64,000 bases of DNA from Streptomyces sp. NBC_00775 (GTDB lineage: Bacteria > Actinomycetota > Actinomycetes > Streptomycetales > Streptomycetaceae). The position numbers were made by a program, and so were the translations under genes. Shown piece after piece: positions 57,433 to 64,000 of this stretch (the stretch's first letter is position 1; each line of letters starts with the position of its first letter). The stretch covers positions 8,556,001-8,620,000 of the forward strand of contig NZ_CP108938.1 in assembly GCF_036347135.1 (NCBI RefSeq), written 5' to 3'. The notes under the pieces were generated by a model. That model had not been told where the DNA came from, made no database searches, and was given only the letters and a program-made list of their open reading frames with translations.

Positions 57433-59088
57433 ATGGCCTACGACGCAGATGTGATCGTCATCGGAGCGGGCCTCGCGGGGCTCGCGGCGACCGCGGAGCT
57501 CGTCGACGCGGGCCGCAAGGTGATCCTCCTCGACCAGGAGCCGGAGCAGTCGATCGGCGGCCAGGCGCACTGGTCCTTCGGCGGGCTCTTCTTCGTCGAC
57601 TCGCCCGAGCAGCGCCGTCTGCGCATCAAGGACAGCCACGCGCTCGCCCTCCAGGACTGGATGGGCACGGCCGCCTTCGACCGGCCCGAGGACCACTGGC
57701 CGCGTCAATGGGCCGAGGCGTACGTCGACTTCGCGGCCGGCGAGAAGCGTTCCTGGCTGCACCGGCAGGGCGTCCGCTTCTTCCCGGTGGTGGGCTGGGC
57801 CGAGCGCGGCGGCTACGACGCCAACGGGCACGGCAACTCGGTGCCGCGCTTCCACATCACGTGGGGGACCGGGCCCGGTCTCGTCGCGCCCTTCGAGCGG
57901 CGGGTGCGGGCCGGAGTCGCCCGGGGCCTGGTGCAGCTGAAGTTCCGCCACCGCGTCACCGGGCTTTCGCGCAACGCGGGCTCCGTCGACACCGTCACCG
58001 GCGAGATCCTGGAGCCGTCCGGCATCGAACGCGGCCAGGCCAGCAGCCGTACGGTCGCCGGCGCCTTCGAGCTCAAGGCCCAGGCGGTGATCGTCACGTC
58101 GGGCGGCATCGGCGGCAACCACGACCTCGTCCGCGCCAACTGGCCCGAGCGGCTGGGCAATCCGCCCGAGCGCATGATCTCCGGCGTTCCCGCGCACGTC
58201 GACGGCAGGATGCTCGGGATCGCCGAGGAGGCGGGCGCCCACCTCATCAACCGCGACCGCATGTGGCACTACACCGAGGGCATCCAGAACTGGAACCCCA
58301 TCTGGGAGAACCACGGCATCCGCATCCTGCCCGGCCCGTCCTCCCTCTGGCTCGACGCACGCGGCAACCGGCTGCCGGTGCCGCTCTTCCCCGGCTTCGA
58401 CACCCTCGGCACGCTCGAGCACATCATGAAGACCGGGTACGACTACACCTGGTTCGTGCTCGACCAGAAGATCATCGGCAAGGAGTTCGCGCTCTCGGGC
58501 TCCGAGCAGAACCCCGACCTGACCGGCAAGTCCGTCAAGGACGTCCTCGGGCGGGCGCGCGCCGATGTGCCCGGGCCCGTCAAGGCGTTCATGGACAACG
58601 GCGCCGACTTCGTCGTCGAGAAGGACCTCGGCGCGCTGGTGCGCGGGATGAACGCGCTCACCAAGGAGCCGCTCATCGACGAGGCGGAGCTGCGCCGCGT
58701 GATCGTCTCGCGCGACCGGGAGATCGCCAACCCGTTCACCAAGGACCTTCAGGTGACGGCGATCCACGGCGCCCGCAGGTTCCTCGGAGACAAGCTGATC
58801 CGTACGGCGTCCCCGCACCGCATCCTCGACCCCAAGGCGGGCCCGCTGATCGCCGTGCGCCTCAACATCCTCACCCGCAAGACCCTCGGCGGCCTGGAGA
58901 CCGACCTCTCCTCACGTGTGCTCACCGAGGGCGGGGATCCGCTGGAGGGCGTGTACGCGGCCGGTGAGGCCGCCGGGTTCGGCGGCGGCGGAGTCCACGG
59001 CTACCGGTCGCTCGAAGGCACCTTCCTCGGCGGCTGCCTCTTCTCCGGACGTACGGCGGGCCGGGCGGCGGCCAAGGCGGTGGGCTGA
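57433..59088 (+). CDS. FAD-binding dehydrogenase (fumarate reductase/ketosteroid dehydrogenase-like)
   Basis: A 551-residue flavoprotein. FAD loop is DVIVIGAGLAGLAATAEL; HWSFGGLFFVDSPEQRRLRIKDS and the C-terminal VYAAGEAAGFGGGGVHGYRSLEGTFLGGCLFSGRTAG define the FAD_binding_2 family. Relatives include KstD-like and Rv0785-type proteins whose substrates are largely unknown. GAGAGGAAGGGCCC precedes the ATG at 57433. It carries the same operator as the SDR/ligase and APH/ACAD operons and so probably joins their pathway, for example by desaturating a lactone or acyl intermediate; that is speculation. Confidence 0.92.
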   Translation: MAYDADVIVIGAGLAGLAATAELVDAGRKVILLDQEPEQSIGGQAHWSFGGLFFVDSPEQRRLRIKDSHALALQDWMGTAAFDRPEDHWPRQWAEAYVDFAAGEKRSWLHRQGVRFFPVVGWAERGGYDANGHGNSVPRFHITWGTGPGLVAPFERRVRAGVARGLVQLKFRHRVTGLSRNAGSVDTVTGEILEPSGIERGQASSRTVAGAFELKAQAVIVTSGGIGGNHDLVRANWPERLGNPPERMISGVPAHVDGRMLGIAEEAGAHLINRDRMWHYTEGIQNWNPIWENHGIRILPGPSSLWLDARGNRLPVPLFPGFDTLGTLEHIMKTGYDYTWFVLDQKIIGKEFALSGSEQNPDLTGKSVKDVLGRARADVPGPVKAFMDNGADFVVEKDLGALVRGMNALTKEPLIDEAELRRVIVSRDREIANPFTKDLQVTAIHGARRFLGDKLIRTASPHRILDPKAGPLIAVRLNILTRKTLGGLETDLSSRVLTEGGDPLEGVYAAGEAAGFGGGGVHGYRSLEGTFLGGCLFSGRTAGRAAAKAVG

Positions 59089-59257
59089 GCCCCGGTGAGC
59101 CCATGGGGAGGGGCCGTGGGTCGCGGATCAACTCCGCGACCCCCTGGGGTAGTTGACACGTGTAGTGGCCAAGGCGGCCCTTGACGTGAACCCTTGGCTG
59201 CGGCTTTGCTGTGCGTGATCGGCCCCTGACGAACCGCGCCTGTGAGGACGACTCGCG

Positions 59258-60208
59258 GTGTCACCACCCCCGCCTCCCTTCGGCCGCGGTCGCAAGCGCG
59301 CGGCCCAGGCCTTCGACGCCGCGCTCAACGACGCCGAACTCGTCGCCGCGCGCGCCTCGTTGAAGCAGGGGCGGTGGACCGCGGTCCGCGCGCTGCTGGC
59401 CGCGACCGGCGACGACTGGGACCGGCGCGGTCATCGCGTCACCGTCCTCGCGCAGGAGTCCGCCGCGCTCGCCTGGGCCCGCGACTGGCAGCTCGCCGAA
59501 CCCGACTCCGCCGACGCCGCCGTACTCCTCGGCAGTGCCATCGTCCAGCGCGCCCTGAAGGGCAAGGAACGTCCCGAGCGCGCCCGCGAGGCCTGCCACA
59601 CCGCCGCGGCACTCGCGCCCGCCGACCCCACGCCCTGGCTCGGCCTGCTCATCCTGGAGCGTGCCCTGGGTGCCGAGGACGACGTGGTCCAGCTCTTCGA
59701 CGAGGTGCGCCACCGCTACGCCGATCACCACCACGCCCACCATCTGATGGTCGCCCGGCTCGCCGAGCGGCGCGCCGAAGCGGGCCAGGACCCGCTGCAC
59801 GAGGCGTACGACTTCGCCAACTGGGCCGCCGAACAGGCCCCCGCGGACTCGCCGCTCGCGATCCTCCCGGTCGTCGCGCACGCCGAGCGCTACCGCGTCC
59901 TCGCCACCGCCGGCAGTGAGCCCGCCGATCCCGTCGCCTCCGGGCACTGGGTGGGGCGCCGGGCCCGCCAGGTGATGAAGGCCGCCTTCGACTGGTGGCT
60001 GGAGTGGGAGCGCGACGACCACGCGCGCCGCCTCGTCGACCTCAACTTCCTCGCCCACGCCAAGTTCTGCCAGGGCCGGGGAGCCGAGGCCGCCGCCCTG
60101 TTCCATCGCATCGGAGAGCACGCCACCCCGGCACCGTGGTCGTACCCGGACCGCGACCCGCACAAAGCCTTCCGTGCCGCGCGCGACAGCGCGCTCGGCG
60201 CGGTGTGA
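59258..60208 (+). CDS. TPR-like helical protein, unknown
   Basis: A 316-residue soluble helical protein. It starts MSPPPPPFGRGRKRAAQAFDAALNDAEL and contains repeated Ala-rich helix pairs, such as AALAWARDWQLAEPDSADAAVLLGSAIVQRALKG and AREACHTAAALAPADPTPWLGLLILERALG, that resemble degenerate TPRs. No catalytic motif seen. GTG start with GAGGAC about ten bases upstream. Similar proteins occur in streptomycetes as hypothetical proteins. Confidence 0.82.
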   Translation: MSPPPPPFGRGRKRAAQAFDAALNDAELVAARASLKQGRWTAVRALLAATGDDWDRRGHRVTVLAQESAALAWARDWQLAEPDSADAAVLLGSAIVQRALKGKERPERAREACHTAAALAPADPTPWLGLLILERALGAEDDVVQLFDEVRHRYADHHHAHHLMVARLAERRAEAGQDPLHEAYDFANWAAEQAPADSPLAILPVVAHAERYRVLATAGSEPADPVASGHWVGRRARQVMKAAFDWWLEWERDDHARRLVDLNFLAHAKFCQGRGAEAAALFHRIGEHATPAPWSYPDRDPHKAFRAARDSALGAV

Positions 60209-60315
60209 TCGGCCGGCCACGACGACCAGCCACGACGACCACCCGCTTCCACCCGCTTCCATCCGCTCCACCCGCGACCACCCGGAATCCGAACATCCGA
60301 AAGGACAACCCCGCG

Positions 60316-61893
60316 ATGACGACGGGCAGTTCGAGCACATCGAGCACATCAGATACGTCGAACACGGGCAGACCCGCCGTCGCCGACGGCGGCGGCATCA
60401 GCACCTTCAAGGGGCAGGAGCGCGCACTGCGCGCCGACCGGCTGGGCACGGGGGGCCTGCTGCTGTCCGTCCTCGCGGCGACCGCCCCCCTCATGGTGGT
60501 CGCGGGTGTCATGCCCACCACATTCGCGGTGATGGGCATCGTCGGGCAGCCGCTGCTCTTCGTCATCCTCGGCGTCGTCCTCGTGCTCTTCAGCGTCGGG
60601 TACGCCGAGATGAGCCGGCACGTCCACAACGCGGGCGCCTTCTACGCGTACATCTCGCGCGGCCTCGGCGGCACCGCGGGCGCCGGCGCGGCACTGGTCG
60701 CGCTGGTCGCGTACAACGCGCTCCAGGTCGGCATCTACGGCATCTTCGGCTTCGAGGTGTCCGGGCTGTGCTCCACCTACCTCGACCTCCAAGTCGCCTG
60801 GTGGATACCGGCGTTGGCGGCCGTGCTGTTCGTCGGCGCGCTCGGCTGGCTGAAGATCGACGTCAACGCGCGCGTGCTGGGCGTGCTGCTGGTCATCGAG
60901 GTGGCCCTCGTCGTCATCTTCGACATCGCCGCCGTCGCCGACCCGGCCAAGGAGGGCCTGTCGCTGCACGCCTTCAACCCGGACACCCTCACCGGCGCCG
61001 GGGTCGGCACCGCGCTGTGCTTCTGCATCGCGGCCTTCCTCGGCTTCGAACAGGCCCCCGTCTACGCCGAGGAGACCAGCCGGCCGCACATCCTGGTGCC
61101 GCGCGTGATGTTCCTCGCCGTCGCCGGTGTCGCCGTCTTCTTCGCGCTCAGCTGCTGGGCGCTCACCGTGGCCACCGGACCCTCGGGCATCGTCGGCGCC
61201 TCGCAGAAACAGAGCGCGGGCCTGCTCTTCTTCCTCACCGAGTCGCGGCTCGGCGGCACCTTCACGGACGTCCTGCACGTCCTGTTCGTGACCGGCATGT
61301 TCGCGGCGATGCTCAGCTTCCACAACGTCGTCGCGCGGTACGCCTTCGCCATGGGCCGCGAGGGGCTGCTGCCGCGGGCGTTCGGGCGTACGGCCGGCGC
61401 GAGCGGCGCCCCCGGCACCGGCTCGCTGCTGCAGACCGTCGTGTCCCTGGTGTGCGTGATCGGCTTCGCGGTCGCCGACGACAAGCCGACCGGCGACCCG
61501 ACCGCACCCGTGCTGCACCTGTTCACCTGGGGCGGCAACATCGGCGCGCTCGGCGTCATCCTGCTGATGGCGGCCGCCTCGCTCTCCGTCATCGTCTTCT
61601 TCGCCCGCCGCGGCGCCGCGCGGGCCCAGGCCTGGCGCCTCGCCACCTCCGCGGTCGCGGGCATCGCCCTGCTCGTCATCGCGGTCTACACGGTCAAGGA
61701 CTTCGACGTCCTGGTCGGTGCGGGACCGGACTCCTCGCTGAGCTGGGGGCTGCCCGCCATCATCGGGGCCGCCCTGGTCATCGGCGTGGTCCAGGGCCTA
61801 GTGCTGCGCTCCCGCAAGCCCGAGGCACATGCCCGGATCGGGCTCGGCAACGAGGCGTTCCAGCTGGACAAGGCGGCCGAGTCCGTGTCCTGA
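60316..61893 (+). CDS. APC-family amino acid permease
   Basis: A 525-residue transporter with 12 helices. The start is Ser/Thr-rich (MTTGSSSTSSTSDTSNT), followed by LLLSVLAATAPLMVVAGVMPTTFAVMG, FYAYISRGLGG (APC motif), and AFLGFEQAPVYAEETSRPHILVPR. GAAAGGAC precedes the ATG. It should take up an amino acid or amine with protons. The upstream gene is 107 bases away on the same strand. Confidence 0.92.
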   Translation: MTTGSSSTSSTSDTSNTGRPAVADGGGISTFKGQERALRADRLGTGGLLLSVLAATAPLMVVAGVMPTTFAVMGIVGQPLLFVILGVVLVLFSVGYAEMSRHVHNAGAFYAYISRGLGGTAGAGAALVALVAYNALQVGIYGIFGFEVSGLCSTYLDLQVAWWIPALAAVLFVGALGWLKIDVNARVLGVLLVIEVALVVIFDIAAVADPAKEGLSLHAFNPDTLTGAGVGTALCFCIAAFLGFEQAPVYAEETSRPHILVPRVMFLAVAGVAVFFALSCWALTVATGPSGIVGASQKQSAGLLFFLTESRLGGTFTDVLHVLFVTGMFAAMLSFHNVVARYAFAMGREGLLPRAFGRTAGASGAPGTGSLLQTVVSLVCVIGFAVADDKPTGDPTAPVLHLFTWGGNIGALGVILLMAAASLSVIVFFARRGAARAQAWRLATSAVAGIALLVIAVYTVKDFDVLVGAGPDSSLSWGLPAIIGAALVIGVVQGLVLRSRKPEAHARIGLGNEAFQLDKAAESVS

Positions 61894-62007
61894 GGCGGAC
61901 GACTTGGAGCATGCCTTCCTCAACATCGAGTAAGAAGTGATGACGGAAATCTGACGGATACCCGCCGCCGCTGGCCTCACGGGGGTGGCGGGTGTTCGAA
62001 TCATTGA

Positions 62008-62829
62008 GTGAACCCTGAACAGCCCGAAGAACGCGGACCCGGCCGGTCCGCCGAGCGGGGCCCGGAGCGACCGGGCGAGCGGGACCCCGAAGGCCCGGAA
62101 CAGCCGGACCGGGAGCGTCCGCAGGAGCGCGGTGCGCCGATCGGCCGCCGGGTGCTGCTCGGCACGCTCGGACTCGGCGCGCTGGGCGTGTTCGCCGCGC
62201 CCACGCTCCAGCGCGGCCTCGAATCCTTCCTCGCCGGCGCCTCCGAGAAGGACCCCACCGGCCTGACCGGCCTGCTCCCCAATGGCGGCGGCTTCCGCTA
62301 CTACTCGGTGGCGGCGTCCGTCCCGCACAAGAGCGAGGCGGACTACCGCCTCACCATCGACGGCCTCGTCGACCACCCCAAGACCTACACCCTGGCCGAC
62401 CTGCGCGCCCTGCCCCAGACCCGCCTCGTCCACGACGTCCAGTGCGTGACCGGCTGGCGGGTGCCGGGCACCCCCTTCGAGGGCGTACGCCTGTCCCATC
62501 TGCTCGACGCCGCCGGAGTGCGGTCCTCGGCCGGAGCGATCCGGTTCAACTGCTTCGACGGGACGTACACGGAGAGCCTCACGCTGAAGCAGGCGCGTCG
62601 TGCCGACGTCCTGGTCGCCCTGCGCATGCAGGACAAGCCCCTCGGCCACAACCACGGCGGCCCCGTCCGCCTCTACGTAGCCCCCATGTACTTCTACAAG
62701 TCCGCCAAATGGCTCTCCGGCATCACCGTCACCGAGGACGTCCGTCCCGGGTACTGGGAGAACCGGGGCTATGACGTGGACGCGTGGGTCGGCCGCTCGA
62801 ACGGACGCGACGATGCACCCACGAGTTGA
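62008..62829 (+). CDS. Tat-exported molybdopterin oxidoreductase (sulfite oxidase/MsrP-like)
   Basis: A 273-residue protein. The first 44 residues are strongly charged (RGPGRSAERGPERPGERD), then Arg47-Arg48 precede VLLGTLGLGALGVFAAP, a Tat-type signal or anchor. The Mo-cofactor domain (about 95-255) has the cofactor cysteine Cys146 in VHDVQCVTGW and GHNHGGPVRLYVAPMYFYKSAKWL. The fold matches YedY/MsrP and sulfite oxidase cores without heme. GTG at 62008 has a poor ribosome site. The overlapping next gene encodes a b-type cytochrome, a likely electron donor. Confidence 0.9.
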   Translation: MNPEQPEERGPGRSAERGPERPGERDPEGPEQPDRERPQERGAPIGRRVLLGTLGLGALGVFAAPTLQRGLESFLAGASEKDPTGLTGLLPNGGGFRYYSVAASVPHKSEADYRLTIDGLVDHPKTYTLADLRALPQTRLVHDVQCVTGWRVPGTPFEGVRLSHLLDAAGVRSSAGAIRFNCFDGTYTESLTLKQARRADVLVALRMQDKPLGHNHGGPVRLYVAPMYFYKSAKWLSGITVTEDVRPGYWENRGYDVDAWVGRSNGRDDAPTS

Positions 62830-63448
62830 CGACACCCCCGCGGTGTCCCCGCATTCCTCCCGCGTACGCCGCTTCAGCCACGCCGAGCGCTGGGTGCACC
62901 GCGTGACCGCCCTGCTGATGGGCGTGTGCGTGGCGACCGCGGCCTGCCTGTACATCCCCCAGTTCGCCGAACTCGTCGGCCGCCGTGAGCTCGTGGTCAG
63001 GATCCACGAAGTGGCGGGCGTGCTGCTCCCCCTGCCGGTCCTCGCGGGCCTGGCCTCCCGCGCCTTCCGCTCCGACCTGGGCTTCCTGAACCGCTTCGGG
63101 CCGCACGACCGGGTGTGGCTGCGCGCGGCCCTGCGGCGCGACAAGCGTCCGAAGTCGCGCCCCGCGGGCAAGTTCAACGCCGGACAGAAGATCTACGCGG
63201 CCTGGATCGCCGGTGCCACGCTGGTGATGCTCGGCACGGGCCTGCTGATGTGGTTCACCCATCTCACGCCGCTGATGTGGCGCACCTCGGCGACCTTCGT
63301 CCACGACTGGCTGGCCCTGACGATCGGCATCGTCCTCGCGGGCCACATCGGCATGGCGCTGGGCGACCCGGAGGCCCGCGAGGGACTGCGGACGGGGTCG
63401 GTGAGCCAGGAGTGGGCGGAGAGCGAGCATCCGCTCTGGCGGCCCTGA
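62813..63448 (+). CDS. b-type cytochrome membrane subunit
   Basis: A 211-residue protein with four membrane helices (about 33-52, 58-80, 125-145, 165-190) and conserved His in RFSHAERWVH, VRIHEVAG, FVHDWLAL and GHIGMALG, fitting the cytochrome b561/formate dehydrogenase gamma fold. ATG at 62813 lies inside the preceding gene. It should pass electrons from the quinone pool to the exported Mo protein. Confidence 0.88.
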   Translation: MHPRVDDTPAVSPHSSRVRRFSHAERWVHRVTALLMGVCVATAACLYIPQFAELVGRRELVVRIHEVAGVLLPLPVLAGLASRAFRSDLGFLNRFGPHDRVWLRAALRRDKRPKSRPAGKFNAGQKIYAAWIAGATLVMLGTGLLMWFTHLTPLMWRTSATFVHDWLALTIGIVLAGHIGMALGDPEAREGLRTGSVSQEWAESEHPLWRP

Positions 63449-63521
63449 GCCCGGTCGTCCGGCGGTCCTGAGTCCGGTCGCCCGAGTACGGCTGTCCGGC
63501 GGCCCTGAGCAGGGCCGCCGG

Positions 63522-64000
63522 TCAGGGCTTGGACAGCGCCTCCTGGCACTCCTTCGCGCGATACGTGAGCCCGCTGACGTACTCGACGCGCAGCCCTGGA
63601 TCCCCCTCCCGCAGCACATAGAGGGTGCCGTCCCACGGTGCCCAGTGCCGCGGCACGAGGAACAGCCGGTCGCCCGAGACATGGAACAGCCGCAGCCCGG
63701 CATAGCGGTAGTGATAGGGGCTGCCCTTCTCCGCGACGACCGAGACACAGCTGCCGCCGCCCGTGATGAGCAGGTCCTGTTTGCTGAACACGACCACGGC
63801 CGGGAACCCGTCGGCCACGGTGGCGGTCGTCTCCTCGGCCCGGCCCCGGCCCACGATCCCGGCGTACGCGGACACCGCCCAGAACAGCGAGACGACGGCC
63901 ACCAGCAGGGCGGGACCCCAGATCCGTGCCGCCCGGTAGCGGTCGGCGGACGGCGGCCCGGCCGGCTCCGGGCGCGTGTGCGCGTACGCGCCGAGCAGTA
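63522..64000 (-). CDS. Uncharacterised membrane protein, partial (start beyond window)
   Basis: The frame stays open to the window edge, so at least 158 residues are present and the start lies to the right of base 64000. One helix is visible (ALLVAVVSLFWAVSAYAGIVG), followed by an extracellular-looking domain with VVVFSKQDLLITGGGSCVSVV, HYRYAGLRLFHVSGDRLFLVP and a Cys near the end (AKECQEAL). The preceding cytoplasmic part is Pro/Arg-rich. Function unknown. Confidence 0.75.
   Translation of the reverse strand, partial: LLGAYAHTRPEPAGPPSADRYRAARIWGPALLVAVVSLFWAVSAYAGIVGRGRAEETTATVADGFPAVVVFSKQDLLITGGGSCVSVVAEKGSPYHYRYAGLRLFHVSGDRLFLVPRHWAPWDGTLYVLREGDPGLRVEYVSGLTYRAKECQEALSKP

Overview
The window is a stretch of high-GC actinobacterial chromosome, almost certainly from a Streptomyces. 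The evidence is GC-rich third codon positions, many GTG starts, ATGA/GTGA stop-start overlaps, many TetR regulators and secreted hydrolases, a [2Fe-2S] SoxR, a class F sortase, a CitMHS citrate carrier and a Ni/Co exporter beside a SigK/RskA pair. From memory, the order SGNH lipase, hmgA, citrate carrier, soxR resembles the S. coelicolor chromosome around SCO1725 to SCO1670; no alignment was run. I saw no rRNA, tRNA, CRISPR array, IS element or prophage.

1-5.3 kb: the 5' part of a family 2 glycosyltransferase with a rare TTA codon, a small membrane protein, a secreted subtilase, a secreted SGNH lipase and a membrane Ser/Thr kinase. 5.3-12.3 kb: a SigK-type module. The genes are an ECF sigma factor, its membrane anti-sigma factor, a divergent DUF4331 surface protein, a TPR protein and a Ni/Co efflux protein. 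SigK-like promoter motifs lie before both the DUF4331 gene and sigK. 12.5-19.8 kb: a CoA-transferase, a DrrAB-type ABC exporter with a divergent TetR gene and two matching operators, and an hmgA-gntR-ISP-like operon for homogentisate breakdown.

20-33.9 kb: a lipoprotein and TetR pair, a cytoplasmic molybdopterin oxidoreductase, a CitMHS carrier, an MFS transporter, a secreted protein with a class F sortase, a MalK-like ATPase with a DUF3574 protein, an aldehyde/alcohol dehydrogenase operon and a DMT exporter. 33.9-42.6 kb: an ArsR regulator, a TetR gene divergent from an acyl-CoA dehydrogenase gene, a TetR and MaoC pair, SoxR, an Rnl5-type RNA ligase, a BKACE-family enzyme and two uncharacterised proteins. 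42.8-48.4 kb: a penicillin-acylase-family Ntn hydrolase, an alpha/beta hydrolase and a NamZ-type muramidase.

48.5-59.1 kb: a short-chain dehydrogenase, acyl-CoA synthetase and TetR operon, an opposite-strand phosphotransferase (APH) plus acyl-CoA dehydrogenase operon, and an FAD-binding dehydrogenase. All three units carry the same palindromic operator. The enzyme set (APH kinase, ACAD, SDR, CoA ligase) matches the bacterial levulinate (Lva) and animal ACAD10/11 route for 4-hydroxyacyl-CoAs, and it is the most interesting system here. Between these genes lie a His-rich duplicated mini-protein, two DUF202 membrane proteins, a NUDIX hydrolase and a DMT-type permease. 59.2-64 kb: a TPR-like protein, an APC amino-acid permease, a Tat-exported molybdenum oxidoreductase with a cytochrome b partner, and a truncated membrane protein.

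Regulation can be read unusually well. Four separate TetR-type operator families can be matched to target genes, and a long perfect hairpin repeat occurs three times between genes.
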